This document shows positions 1-8,954 of a DNA stretch of 64,000 nucleotides, one piece after another (position 1 is the first letter of the stretch; every line of letters begins with the position of its first letter). The stretch comes from Planctomycetota bacterium (GTDB taxonomy: Bacteria > Planctomycetota > SZUA-567 > H5-PLA8). The notes beneath the pieces were generated by a model. The model saw only the letters and a list, made by a program, of their open reading frames with translations. It was not told where the DNA came from and searched no databases. Made by a program: the position numbers and the translations under genes. Location: NCBI GenBank assembly GCA_016200135.1, contig JACQFI010000045.1, positions 1 through 64,000 on the forward strand, read 5' to 3'.

Positions 1-2
1 CG

Positions 3-575
3 AATCGCTCATCACCTGTCTCGGTAGTTGGCGCGCATTCATTCAGGCAGATCGACACGGGTCTCACCTTTCATGCCGCTATCAAAGTCGCTGGAGATTG
101 TTGGGCATGGGGCCTTAATACCAATGGAAACCTGGGCATAAATACCGTCACGGATCGTTCTAGCCCAGTCTCCGTCCTCGGCGCGCACTCGTTCATCAAG
201 ATTTCTTGCGGCGACACGCACGTCGTCGGCTTGAAGGCAGTGGGGGATTGTTGGGCTTGGGGCCTCAACTCTGGAGGGCAATGCGGGGATAATTCAGGCA
301 CTAGTCGCTCCTCTCCCGTGTCGGTCGTCGGCGGGCACTCGTTCATTAACGTCTCTGCGGGCACAACTCAATCTTTCGGATTCAAGGCAGACGGCTCCAT
401 TTGGGCGTGGGGAAACAACGCAAACGGGGCGCTCGGCGACAACACCGCCACGAATCGTTCCTCGCCCGTCTCGCTGGTCGGCGCTCATTCGTTCGCCTTG
501 CTCAGCGGGCTGAGTTCTGGACATGGAGATTTCGGGGGTGGGTTGAAGGCGATTACACCGCAGTGCCAGCCCTGA
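3..575 (+). CDS. RCC1-repeat protein, 5' end outside window
   Basis: The frame is open from the window edge, so the true start is missing. At least three repeats of about 50 residues are visible, each with a core like DCWAWGLNTNG followed by RSSPVSVVGAHSF. This is the signature of RCC1-type seven-bladed beta-propellers. In bacteria such repeats occur in secreted, phage or adhesin-like proteins; the ligand here is unknown. The last repeat loses its pattern after VGAHSF (about position 495), and the frame then runs 25 codons to a TGA. The expected continuation appears in another frame (see the next entry), so the gene looks frameshifted rather than naturally ended. Base composition is visibly less GC-rich than the rest of the window. 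Confidence is high for RCC1 repeats and low for role. Confidence 0.7.
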   Translation, partial: NRSSPVSVVGAHSFRQIDTGLTFHAAIKVAGDCWAWGLNTNGNLGINTVTDRSSPVSVLGAHSFIKISCGDTHVVGLKAVGDCWAWGLNSGGQCGDNSGTSRSSPVSVVGGHSFINVSAGTTQSFGFKADGSIWAWGNNANGALGDNTATNRSSPVSLVGAHSFALLSGLSSGHGDFGGGLKAITPQCQP

Positions 576-646
576 TAATCGAATCGCTGACGGAAGATCC
601 GCCCAACCCGCAAGTCGGGCGGATATGGCTCAGGACGGATTTGTAA
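543..646 (+). other. Frame-shifted C-terminal segment of the RCC1-repeat gene
   Basis: In the frame one base back from the RCC1 repeats, the sequence encodes a tail ending DPPNPQVGRIWLRTDL and TAA. A Pro-rich, NP-x-V/A-G-x-I/M-W-x-R-T-D segment of this kind is, from memory, recurrent in phage structural proteins. Its TAA overlaps the ATG of the next gene (TAATG, 644-648), as expected for translational coupling. The simplest reading is a -1 shift, or one missing G, in the G-rich run at 534-542. It could be a sequencing indel, a real lesion, or programmed frameshifting. Confidence 0.4.
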
Positions 647-1488
647 TGGCGATTGCGTTTAGGGCAGCGGGAGCCGTGTCTTCTGCGGCTTCTGGTAACA
701 TTTCGCCAGCGCTGCCTACTGGAACTGCCAAGGATGATATTCTCGTCCTGATGGTCGCGTCGTTTGATAACGTGACTCATTCCGTAAGCGGATGGACTCA
801 AGTCGGTTCTCAAACGAATAGCGGAGTGGCTCTTCACGCGTCCGCTTGGCTCAAGCGCGCCATCACAGGCGAGAGCGCCCCTACCGTAACGCATACGGCG
901 GGTAGTTTGATTATTGGCGCGATAGCTGGTTATTCAGGAGTCGATCCTGGCGTTGCTATTCCAGGTCACAACTCCGCGTGGAACGCTGCTGCGTCGTCTA
1001 CTATTACCGCGCTTGCTCTCACGCCTGCAACCAATGGAGCAATGTGTATCTGTATTGGCGCTGTCGAAGCCGACGCGTCATTAACGGCGATGGGTGTATT
1101 TGGCGGCTCGAGTCCGGCCATGATTGAGCGCATCAAGGATGCTGAACCATCTGGAATAGGCTTTATCTTAGATGATGGAAAACAGAATGTCGCCGCGAGC
1201 ACGGGCGACAGAACCGCCTCAACAACGACGGGAACGCGAATTCTCGGTATTCAAATAAGCCTGGAAAATCCTTTTTATCCTGGATTACGAACCTTTTACA
1301 AAGGGGCCGTCAAGGAACTAGCCTTACAATCCATGTCCAATGCACAAACTGGTAATGGCGGAGTGTTAATCGTCAAGAAGAATGGGATGAACTATGCGGT
1401 TTCATTGGTTCCGATTACTGACGCGAACGCTAGCAACGTTCGTGTTCAGACTGCTAAAGGTACGATGGCGATAAGATTATGGTCATAG
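646..1488 (+). CDS. Probable phage-type structural protein
   Basis: The start is the ATG overlapping the upstream TAA; an in-frame ATG at 625 is less likely. The 280-residue product begins MAIAFRAAGAVSSAASG and has no signal peptide or membrane segment. It looks like two beta-rich parts. Residues 1 to about 215 are rich in Ala, Ser, Thr and Gly (for example DNVTHSVSGWTQVG), typical of phage tail or decoration proteins. The last 65 residues form a separate small domain around NGGVLIVKKNGMNYAVSLVP. The coupling to the upstream RCC1 segment and the shared lower GC content suggest one transferred or prophage-derived unit. No enzymatic motif is seen. The virion assignment is by resemblance only. 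Confidence 0.5.
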   Translation: MAIAFRAAGAVSSAASGNISPALPTGTAKDDILVLMVASFDNVTHSVSGWTQVGSQTNSGVALHASAWLKRAITGESAPTVTHTAGSLIIGAIAGYSGVDPGVAIPGHNSAWNAAASSTITALALTPATNGAMCICIGAVEADASLTAMGVFGGSSPAMIERIKDAEPSGIGFILDDGKQNVAASTGDRTASTTTGTRILGIQISLENPFYPGLRTFYKGAVKELALQSMSNAQTGNGGVLIVKKNGMNYAVSLVPITDANASNVRVQTAKGTMAIRLWS

Positions 1489-1960
1489 GCAGGACGCTAT
1501 CTCCCAAGCTGTCCAACGTCAGGAAAAATGAGAAATGTAGCGGAAGAGAAAGCGTGCGTCGATCCCAGATAGGTGTACGGTCCCAGCGAATCCGTTGTAA
1601 GAATTCGGCCTCAAAATGCGCATCTGATTGAATATTCTGAAATCCGTGAAACGAATAGCTCGGAAAGGCGTTGGCTGTCCACGTTCAGTTCAAAATGCCG
1701 CGAGAGGAAGACAAGGATGATCATAATGCCATATTTTAGATGGATTCCATCATCCCGAAATCTTCGCAGCGAGGTATGATTCCTTCATGAGATCATCATC
1801 TGGGTCCATTCAATGCAGACAGCCTGAGGGGGCTTGAACACAGACATAAACTTCCTGACCATCGGCACGTGCTTCTTCCAGCTAGCCACCCCATCTCCTA
1901 AAATCGCGTTTCCACGACAGCATCAAACGCTGTAGCGTTATTAGGCGGGTGGCTGTTCCT
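1489..1960. other. Gap of about 470 bp without a convincing gene
   Basis: This is the transition between the phage-like fragment and the GC-rich chromosomal genes. A 68-codon GTG-started frame at 1573-1779 has no ribosome binding site and no recognisable motif, so it was not called. On the minus strand about 44 codons between roughly 1790 and 1922 are open and read CRGNAILGDGVASWKKHVPM, which might be the relic of a transposase or other gene, but there is no start codon and no family could be named. Confidence 0.4.
1926..1939 (-). terminator. Short hairpin downstream of the minus-strand operon
   Basis: AACGCT and AGCGTT form a perfect 6-bp inverted repeat separated by 2 bases, 21 bp beyond the stop of the minus-strand gene ending at 1961. 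The loop is very small and no long T-run follows, so function as a terminator is weakly supported. Confidence 0.2.
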
Positions 1961-4900
1961 CTATTCCGCGTGCCGGAAGCAGCGCAGTTCGTCGATTGCG
2001 TCGATGGCGCCACTGCGCGGGCTTCCGAACTGGAAACGCGAACTCTCCAGAATCGACGGGCCGATGCCGGAACCGACGCCTAAGCCCGCGATCTTAAGCG
2101 CGCCGATCTCTTTCCCGTCCACCTTGAGCGCGGCGCGACCGTCCTTCCACGCGATCTCAAACAGGTGCCAGCCGGCGGCAGGAACCGGCGCGTGCACGCT
2201 CGCATCGGCGCCGTTGGCCGCGTTTGCCAGGCTGAAGGTCAGGTCTTTCTTGTCGAGCACCACCTGCAAGGCTGAGGCGGCCGACGCCGGACCCTTGCCC
2301 TGGCGCGCGGGCACGGTAGCGAAGACCGCGCCTTTGGGATTGGCGGTCACGCGCGCCTGAAAGCTCACGCGACCCTCTTCATCGGTGACATGCAGGCGCG
2401 GCCAGATTTGCCAGCCGGTTTTTCCGTCGAGGGCCTTAACTTTCACGCCCTCGATCTCCGCCAAAGCCGATCCGGAGGCGCCGCGTTGGATCGGTTCGAG
2501 TACGTCGCAGCCGAAGCTTGCTTCCGCCTGGGGGCCTTTGTCGCACGAAGCGTAAAAGGACGCGCCGCCCGGGAGCTGCTTGGTCTCGATCAAGTGTACG
2601 GCGACGAAATCGCGCTTGAGCACCGGGACCGCAAAGCCTTTTTCCGTGAGCGGGATCTCCGCGCCGGTCTCGGCGTTCAGCGCGATGCACGCGGATCGGT
2701 CGAACCCCAGCGCGTTCCAATCCACGGTTACGTCGGCGCGGCGGTCTTCACGCGCCGTGTTCACGATCCAGGCGAGGGCGCGCCGCCCGGTCTTGTGGAT
2801 CGAGACCGAGCAGTCGGCAGTAACCGTTTTGAGCGGGTTGGATGGCTTCCAGTAGCCGGTGAACTCCACATCGTCGCGGTACAGCCGGGCCTCTTGCGCG
2901 AGAACACCGAACCAGGTCACCTGTTCTGGCATGATGTCGTGCGCCAGCACCCAGCCGGTGAACTGGTGTGTGTGCTTGAGCTCAAAGACGGTGCGGTGGC
3001 GCTGCGACTGGCACATCATGGTCATCACGCCGCCTGCGCAGACCGAACTGCCGATCGCGCGCATACGGGCCGCGGGGAGCACTTCCATATAGTCGAACTG
3101 CTCGTCGGTGGGCTCGACGTTCTCGCCTTCAAAGAAGACGTCCCCGAACCACGCGTGATACGCCGCGCCCGACGAGATGTGCTGCCAGAGGTTCGGCGCG
3201 GCCACGCCGTTCTCGTGGAACATCACTTTCATGCGCTTGAAGTACTCGCGCTCGCCCAGGTAGCTGTAGCCCGGCTGCAGCCGGCCGGCGGGCTTGAAGT
3301 ACGCGCCGCCGGTGAGAAAGTTCTTCTCCGTGGCGAGGTAGTTCTCGTCCACATAGAGCCCGCGGAAGCCGGCCTCGCGCACCCAGCGCTGGTAGTGGTA
3401 GACGCGGAAGTCCGCCGGGCCCCGGCCTTGGGTCGTGTTGGCGTTGGTCAGATCGCCGGGCGTTTCGGCCCAGTCCACCGCGTACTCGTTGAAGGCGTGC
3501 TTGTCGTAATCGAGGTAGCGCCCGATCGAGTGCGCGATCGAGCCGACCATCGGATGGTGGCTGCCGTCCTTGGGGAAGCGCTCGAACAGCGCTTTGGATT
3601 TCTCGAGGCTCCACGGGAACGGGCTGCAGTAGTACGGCCAGAGCACCGCCCAGTCGCCCTCAAACCAGAAGTACGTGTTGCGCGTACCGGGAAAAGCCGC
3701 ATTCGGCGCGCAGACCGTGCCGCGCCATCCCGGCGGCAGCGGGCGCGAGGGAAAATTCTGGTACGCGTAGACCAGCGTGGTGGGCTCTTTCAGCTCCACG
3801 GGCAGTTCGATGAAGTGAACGCGCAAGGTGACCGTGCCGTTCTCGCGGCGGATCTCCTGCGTCGGGCGGCTGCGGTCGGTGTCGGTGATCCAACCCTTGT
3901 CGTTGTCCGCGACCCAAAGGAATCCGCGGTCCGAGTTCGTGAGCCAGACATAGGGCACGAAGTCGCCGGCCAGTAGGCCCGAGCCGGTCTGCTGGCTGGT
4001 CCAGTACGCGGGCGTCAGGTCGTGCACGGCCGCCCAGCCGCCCGCGGTGGTGCAGAAATGCGTCGCCTCGCTTTCGGGGAGCACGACTTCCCAATAGAGC
4101 CCGTCGATCTTCGCGCCCGCCTTCGCGTCTTCGGGGCCGATCGTCAGCGTGCTCTTTACGAAGCCGTCGAACTCCACGCGCGTGCTTGCGCGCAACGCCA
4201 GTCCCGCGCCCTGGCCGCCGCCGCTGAACTCCGCGAACGCCTCCGCCTGCTTTTCCAGCTTCGGCGCGGTCGGCGTCACCTCGACCTCTTTCCCATCCTG
4301 AATCGCGACGAGCCGCATGCGCTTGATCTGAGCCACGCCGCCGTTGGCCGCGGCCTTGAGCAGACCCAGGCCGTCGAAGGCCAGCGTGCGGTTCCAGACG
4401 CCGACTTTTCCGGCGTCGAACGCCATGGGCGTCCACGGCGGAATCACTTTGTCCGTGATGCCGATCTCATTGCCGGACCACGCGAACCGGCTTCGCGCCA
4501 GTTTGAGCTCCGCCGTCTCGCTCTTGAGCGCCTTCCCGTCTTTGTCCTCAACGGTCACTTCCACCTTCAACGTCATGGGCTCGGGCAGGTCCACCTTTTC
4601 GAGCGGCAGCGCTTCCTTGCCTTCCTTCACGCGAACTTTGTTATCCCGGTCGATGTTGCGGTTCCGCTCTTCCACGTCCGCAACTTTGGTATGGTCCTGC
4701 ATCGGGATCGGGAGGTCGTTAAGGAACGCATGCACGTTTGAATACGCATTGCGGAAGGGCGGCAGCTTGACGGTCTTGAGGACCTTGTTCTCCTGCGCCG
4801 GATCGAGCAGGCGCGCGGTGCCGCCGGCTACTTGATCCCGCGTGGGCAGGTCGAGGATGTCCGCGCGCAACACGAGCACATTCGACTCGGGGCCGTATTT

Positions 4901-6025
4901 CGCGCTGATGTCGAGTTCTTTGACCTCACGCGAACCTTTCGTCTTGGCAGGCGGCTGCGGCGTCCAGCCCGTCACAGCGTAAGGAAAACTCTGCCGGAAG
5001 AGCGTCGTCCCGTCGGCCTTCTTGGCCAGCAGCGAAAAGTAACCGCGTTTGATGCCCTTCTTGTCCGCCGTGCACTGCTCGTCGGGCACGGCGCCGGCGA
5101 ACTCGATCTCGCGCCGTTCCCCGGCCTTAAGCTGCAGCGTCTGCTTCTCGATCTTGTCGCTCTCCGCGGCGCTCGGACCTTTGTGCCAGCGGAGTTCCAG
5201 CGTCACGTCCGTGCCGGCGCCTTGCGGCGCCGCGACGGCGACAGGGAACTTGTAGTTCCCCGTGCAGACCGAGGCCGCGTTCCGGAACTGCACGACGGCT
5301 TCGTCGTCCATCAGTTTCACGGGAGGATGCTGGCCGAGTTCCGAGAACCCTTGCGTCACCGACCACGAGGCCTGCGGGGCCGGCTGCGCGCCCAGGCAGG
5401 TCCGGCAAAGCAGGAAGCGCCACACGTCGCCGCTCTTGTACGCGCGTCCTCCGAAGTCCTTGAACGGGACCGATGCTTCCAGCACGTACTCCGTCTCGTT
5501 CTCGGTTACGCCGAGGTCCCAATCGCCCTTCCAGCCCTGCGCCGTATAGCCGCGCGAAGGAATGATGTGCTGGTCGAGCACCGCCGGGTACGTGTTGATC
5601 ACATTCTGGTACGTCTCCGCCACCAGGCTGGGCGGCGTGACCCAGATCTCCACCGAAGGATCGCCGAACGAGTAATCGTCGTTCTCGCGCACGCTCTTCC
5701 AGAGCTTCCATTCGCCGTCGCCGCGCCGGCACTTAAAGAGGAAATAGATGCGCTTGTCGTCGAAGCCGAGCGACATCGTCGTCTCAGCCTGCTGGAACTC
5801 GTGCCCGAACGGCGTGATCATCCCCGACGTCGTCAGCGCCTCGTCCCATTCGCCCGGCTCGATCTTGCCGTCCATCTTCGGCGCCTTCTTGAAGCGTCGC
5901 GCCACGAACTCGCCGACCGGCAGCCGCTCGCCCTCGCCCGCGCGGGCCTCGCCTTGATGCAAGAGTGCGACAACGCCCAAAAGCACTGCGGCAAGGCATG
6001 GAATCGTGACATGGCTCCGTCTCAT
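1961..6025 (-). CDS. Giant secreted CBM9-like / DUF6067-like / LamG-like protein
   Basis: The chosen ATG at 6025 follows a GGGAG ribosome binding site and gives a signal peptide (MRRSHVTIPCLAAVLLGVVA). A longer in-frame start at 6121 would overlap the upstream gene. The 1354-residue product has a CBM9/DOMON-like domain at about 45-230 (core APKMDGKIEPGEWDEAL). A large central region at about 560-1080 resembles the glycoside-hydrolase-like DUF6067 family, with motifs such as VWLTNSDRGFLWVADNDKGW. A LamG/concanavalin-like domain occupies about 1190-1354. It is probably exported and acts on or binds polysaccharide; the substrate is unknown. It is the last gene after gntR and the 565-residue secreted protein, 40 bp behind the latter, and probably shares their repressor-controlled promoter. 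The architecture is well supported and the activity is not. Confidence 0.75.
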   Translation of the reverse strand: MRRSHVTIPCLAAVLLGVVALLHQGEARAGEGERLPVGEFVARRFKKAPKMDGKIEPGEWDEALTTSGMITPFGHEFQQAETTMSLGFDDKRIYFLFKCRRGDGEWKLWKSVRENDDYSFGDPSVEIWVTPPSLVAETYQNVINTYPAVLDQHIIPSRGYTAQGWKGDWDLGVTENETEYVLEASVPFKDFGGRAYKSGDVWRFLLCRTCLGAQPAPQASWSVTQGFSELGQHPPVKLMDDEAVVQFRNAASVCTGNYKFPVAVAAPQGAGTDVTLELRWHKGPSAAESDKIEKQTLQLKAGERREIEFAGAVPDEQCTADKKGIKRGYFSLLAKKADGTTLFRQSFPYAVTGWTPQPPAKTKGSREVKELDISAKYGPESNVLVLRADILDLPTRDQVAGGTARLLDPAQENKVLKTVKLPPFRNAYSNVHAFLNDLPIPMQDHTKVADVEERNRNIDRDNKVRVKEGKEALPLEKVDLPEPMTLKVEVTVEDKDGKALKSETAELKLARSRFAWSGNEIGITDKVIPPWTPMAFDAGKVGVWNRTLAFDGLGLLKAAANGGVAQIKRMRLVAIQDGKEVEVTPTAPKLEKQAEAFAEFSGGGQGAGLALRASTRVEFDGFVKSTLTIGPEDAKAGAKIDGLYWEVVLPESEATHFCTTAGGWAAVHDLTPAYWTSQQTGSGLLAGDFVPYVWLTNSDRGFLWVADNDKGWITDTDRSRPTQEIRRENGTVTLRVHFIELPVELKEPTTLVYAYQNFPSRPLPPGWRGTVCAPNAAFPGTRNTYFWFEGDWAVLWPYYCSPFPWSLEKSKALFERFPKDGSHHPMVGSIAHSIGRYLDYDKHAFNEYAVDWAETPGDLTNANTTQGRGPADFRVYHYQRWVREAGFRGLYVDENYLATEKNFLTGGAYFKPAGRLQPGYSYLGEREYFKRMKVMFHENGVAAPNLWQHISSGAAYHAWFGDVFFEGENVEPTDEQFDYMEVLPAARMRAIGSSVCAGGVMTMMCQSQRHRTVFELKHTHQFTGWVLAHDIMPEQVTWFGVLAQEARLYRDDVEFTGYWKPSNPLKTVTADCSVSIHKTGRRALAWIVNTAREDRRADVTVDWNALGFDRSACIALNAETGAEIPLTEKGFAVPVLKRDFVAVHLIETKQLPGGASFYASCDKGPQAEASFGCDVLEPIQRGASGSALAEIEGVKVKALDGKTGWQIWPRLHVTDEEGRVSFQARVTANPKGAVFATVPARQGKGPASAASALQVVLDKKDLTFSLANAANGADASVHAPVPAAGWHLFEIAWKDGRAALKVDGKEIGALKIAGLGVGSGIGPSILESSRFQFGSPRSGAIDAIDELRCFRHAE

Positions 6026-6065
6026 ACGCGGTCTCCCGGCGCTTGGAATGGAAAAGGGTCTGGGG

Positions 6066-7763
6066 TTACTTCTTTTCTGCCGGCGGCGCTTCGGCGGTCT
6101 TGCCTTTGCCGCGCACTTCATCCAGCAGGGCCTTGGCCTCGGCGTTGCGCGGTGCTCCGAACCAGCCTTGAACCATGAGGATATCGCCGCGCTGCACGGA
6201 GGCTTTCAGCTCGTCGCGATGCTTGGTGAAGTCCCCGTCGCTCACCACCACAAGGCTGAACGCGCCGGGAAAGAGTTTGGAAATGTATTCGGGCGTTCCG
6301 TAGCCGCCGCCGCGGAGTTCCATGTACTGCGCGCAGTAGGCCCACTGCGCGGCGTGGTACGCATAGTTGTCCCAGGGCAACTCCGGGATCAGCAATACGT
6401 CCGGGTTCTTTTGCTTCACGGCCTTCCAGATTGCGGAATTCAGCAGCGTCCAATCGAACTTCTGGTCTTCGCCGACGGGCTGGAAGGTCCCGTTCGTGTC
6501 GATGTAGAAGATTGTGCAGCCCCAGCGCTTCTTGGCGTACGCGATCTTGTCGCTGATGCGTTCTGCGATGGGGAAGTACCGCCACCACGGTACGTCCTTC
6601 GCGCGGAGCTGCGGATAACTGTCTCCGCGCCCGGGACCGCCGTCGCTGCCCGTGCCGTGCGACCAGGCCTTTTTGGCCTCGTCGAAATAGACCTGCGTCG
6701 GCCGGATGCACACACCCGTGCACAGGCCCGCGTCCAGGAAGACCTTGAAGTAATCGTCGGCGACCTCGTCGAACTCGGGCGCCAGCTTCTTCGCCAGCCG
6801 CGGGTCGCCGATGTACGTGATGGGGTGGGGGTTCTCGCTTCCCTCCACGTCCCAGAAGACCATGCCTTGCGCGTCGACGGCCTTGAGCGACTTCACGCAG
6901 CGCGCGGCGTCTTTCAGCGCTTCCTCCTTGAATGCCTTCTTCCCGTCGGGCGTGGTGACGTCGAGCTTGGGATTGTTGAACCAGCCGCGGGGATTCGTCG
7001 CCGACTTATGGTCCTTGTAACTCGACGAACGCATGATCGCGCCGATGATGCGCCGGTCTTCCCAGGTGTTCGAAGGTGCGCAAACCGTCCGGAACTTCTC
7101 ATAGGCGTCCGCGAGCACGTCCCACTCTTTCGCGTCCTTCGCTGCGATGCGGAACGTGACGTCCATCGTCAGACTCTTGCCCGGCGCGACGCGGGGAAGT
7201 CCGTGCGGCTCAATGATGTACGCGCCGGTCTCGGGCGCGTACACGCCGCCTTTGAGCACGCACAAGGTTTCCGTGGGCTTGCCCGATTTCTTCAAGCCAA
7301 AGTAAAACGGCGGATCCATCGAGATGGGCACGGCGGGCCACTGTATTTCCACGAGGTTGATCTCGAAATCCGCCAGGGTATTCGCAGACGTGTTGCGCAG
7401 CGTTACCGAAATATCCAGACGGTCGGGCTTGGGCTGGTAGAGCACGTCCACGCCGCCCCAGGCAAAGCTGGCGGCCCAGCATTTCTTCGCCGCATCGAAC
7501 GAGACCTTGTCCGGCGCGCCTTGGGCCTTCTCGAAACTGTATTTCTTGAAGCCTTGCTCGTCGTTGCCGGCGGTCTCAAGCACGACCTGAACGACCGACG
7601 GCTTGGCTTCTTTCAGAAGTTCCGTAGTGCCGGCCTTCAGGCTCTTCAGCCCCTGCGCGTCGAACTCCACGCTCGAAAGCGCCTCTGCGGCTCGCGCGCG
7701 GCTTACACACGCCAGCGCGGCCAGAAGCACGGTGAGGCCGACGAAGCGGATTTTTGATTTCAT
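6066..7763 (-). CDS. Secreted glycosidase-like protein of unknown family
   Basis: The ATG at 7763 lies behind a GGGGGA ribosome binding site. The 565-residue product has a signal peptide (MKSKIRFVGLTVLLAALACV, cleavage probably after ARA). Residues about 30-220 look like a beta-sandwich. Residues about 230-530 read like a TIM barrel, with strand-end acidic or aromatic motifs FWDVEGSE, FYIDTNGTF and LIPELPWDNYAY, reminiscent of clan GH-D-like glycosidases. No family could be assigned from reading alone. The candidate catalytic acids are the Asp of FYIDTNG and the Glu of LIPELPW. The gene is 21 bp downstream of the GntR-type regulator and 40 bp upstream of the giant secreted protein, so it is likely the middle gene of a three-gene operon induced by a carbohydrate. 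Confidence 0.65.
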   Translation of the reverse strand: MKSKIRFVGLTVLLAALACVSRARAAEALSSVEFDAQGLKSLKAGTTELLKEAKPSVVQVVLETAGNDEQGFKKYSFEKAQGAPDKVSFDAAKKCWAASFAWGGVDVLYQPKPDRLDISVTLRNTSANTLADFEINLVEIQWPAVPISMDPPFYFGLKKSGKPTETLCVLKGGVYAPETGAYIIEPHGLPRVAPGKSLTMDVTFRIAAKDAKEWDVLADAYEKFRTVCAPSNTWEDRRIIGAIMRSSSYKDHKSATNPRGWFNNPKLDVTTPDGKKAFKEEALKDAARCVKSLKAVDAQGMVFWDVEGSENPHPITYIGDPRLAKKLAPEFDEVADDYFKVFLDAGLCTGVCIRPTQVYFDEAKKAWSHGTGSDGGPGRGDSYPQLRAKDVPWWRYFPIAERISDKIAYAKKRWGCTIFYIDTNGTFQPVGEDQKFDWTLLNSAIWKAVKQKNPDVLLIPELPWDNYAYHAAQWAYCAQYMELRGGGYGTPEYISKLFPGAFSLVVVSDGDFTKHRDELKASVQRGDILMVQGWFGAPRNAEAKALLDEVRGKGKTAEAPPAEKK

Positions 7764-7784
7764 ACATCCCCCTTTTCATTGTAG

Positions 7785-8879
7785 TTAATGCGTGGCTGCC
7801 GCCGCGTCCTGCCATGCGTCCAGACGTTCCGAGGTATCCTCGGTGACCAGACGGATGGGCAGATCGATCTCTTCAGGCACGCGCGGCTTGCGTTCGAGCA
7901 GATCCGCGAGCATTCCGCCCAGTGCCTCCGCGTACTCGTCCGGGTCCACTTCGATCTTCGCCACCGGAAACGAGGCCGGGTACGACGCGCCGCGGTTGGC
8001 GTGCGTCACGACCATCAGTTGCTCGGGCACGTGCACGCGCATCTCAAGCAGCCCCGAGCGCACATCGGCGAAGAGCATGTCGTCGGCGACGAGCAGGCCG
8101 TCCGGCTTCTCTTCTCCGGCCGTCCAGATATCCCGCAGTTCCTTCCAGCCCGCGCCCAGCGACGACGGATGCAGGTCGGCGCGAACCCACTCTTCCCGCA
8201 CTGCCAACCCAAGGTCGCGAATCGCGCGGCGGAAGGCGTCCAGCCCGCCCCACGAGATACACGCGATCTTGCGGCGGCCCTGTGCGTGAAGATGTTCGAC
8301 GCCCATGCGGATGATCCGGTCGTGGTCGATCAGCACGCGGTGCGGATAGGCGCTCGACCCGCCCACCAGCGGCACGCCGGTACCGAGCGCGTCCTCGAAC
8401 CACGCGCCTTTGGGGCTCAGACCCACCGCGGCCACACCCTCGATCTGGTGCGCGTGCAGATCCTCCCCAAACTCCTTGCAGCTCAGTTCGCCCGTCCACT
8501 CGCTGTCCGGCGCGGCCTCGCCTAGGTAAAGCTTTGGGAACAGGCCGCGGCCGCGCAGCACGGCGCGAAGGTGCTGTACGACCTGGCGGTAGAAGACGGA
8601 GGTCCGCGGATGCGCGATGTCGATCTCCATCAGGATCGCCGTGCGGCGTTTCGAGCCGCACTCGCGCACGTACGTGCCGCTGCCCTGCCGCCGCTCGATC
8701 AGGCCTTCCTCCACGAGCGCGCTCAGCGCTTCCCGGGCGGTCATCACGCTGACGCGGTAGCGCCGCGCGATCTTGTTCTGCGACTCCAATCGCTCGCCCG
8801 GGCGGTGCTCTTCGAGGATCCGCTGGCGCAGCGCGCTCAGGACTTTCCGGTGCAAGGGCTGGTGGGGTGCAGTCTGCAC
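7785..8879 (-). CDS. GntR-family regulator with LacI-type sensor domain
   Basis: The N-terminus (about residues 10-75) is a GntR winged helix: PGERLESQNKIARRYRVSVM, then TAREALSALVEEGLIERRQG and the wing SGTYV. Residues about 85-350 resemble the periplasmic-binding-protein fold of LacI regulators (GVAAVGLSPKG, RKIACISWGG, PDGLLVADDML), as in AraR-type sugar repressors. The GTG at 8879 is chosen because GAGAGG lies 6 bases upstream; a TTG at 8918 would start inside the operator-like repeats and has no such site. It is probably a dimeric repressor released by a sugar ligand. It is the first gene before two secreted carbohydrate-active-type proteins, with near-identical repeats just upstream, which suggests autoregulation of the operon. 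Confidence 0.88.
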   Translation of the reverse strand: MQTAPHQPLHRKVLSALRQRILEEHRPGERLESQNKIARRYRVSVMTAREALSALVEEGLIERRQGSGTYVRECGSKRRTAILMEIDIAHPRTSVFYRQVVQHLRAVLRGRGLFPKLYLGEAAPDSEWTGELSCKEFGEDLHAHQIEGVAAVGLSPKGAWFEDALGTGVPLVGGSSAYPHRVLIDHDRIIRMGVEHLHAQGRRKIACISWGGLDAFRRAIRDLGLAVREEWVRADLHPSSLGAGWKELRDIWTAGEEKPDGLLVADDMLFADVRSGLLEMRVHVPEQLMVVTHANRGASYPASFPVAKIEVDPDEYAEALGGMLADLLERKPRVPEEIDLPIRLVTEDTSERLDAWQDAAAATH

Positions 8880-8915
8880 GTTCAACCTCTCGTAGGTAAG
8901 CCGTCCTGTGATCGT

Positions 8916-8954
8916 CAAAGTTATCTAATCTTATACAAAGTTATCTAATAACCA
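8916..8954 (-). promoter_or_regulatory. Tandem operator-like repeats upstream of the GntR gene
   Basis: CAAAGTTATCTAAT occurs twice, at 8916-8929 and 8936-8949, exactly 20 bp apart, so both copies face the same side of the helix. The copy at 8938-8954 continues into a near-palindrome AAGTTAT-CTA-ATAACCA. GntR operators typically have a GT...AC half-site symmetry, which fits GTTAT...ATAAC. On the minus strand a TATAAG hexamer lies between the two copies and may be the -10 box, so bound repressor would occlude the promoter. The array begins 37 bp upstream of the chosen GTG start. Confidence 0.6.

Noticed and set aside
1573..1779. Possible 68-codon gene
   Set aside because: GTG start without a ribosome binding site and no recognisable sequence.
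2390..3976. Long plus-strand open frame of 528 codons
   Set aside because: It lies wholly antisense to the CBM9-like secreted protein, is Arg/Val/Glu-rich low-complexity sequence and has no domain; typical shadow frame in GC-rich DNA.
6026..6121. N-terminal extension of the CBM9-like gene
   Set aside because: It would overlap the upstream gene and place 32 basic residues before an obvious signal peptide that has its own ribosome binding site.
6006..7757. Long plus-strand open frame of 583 codons
   Set aside because: Antisense to the secreted glycosidase-like gene, which has a signal peptide and ribosome binding site; the plus-strand product shows no motif.
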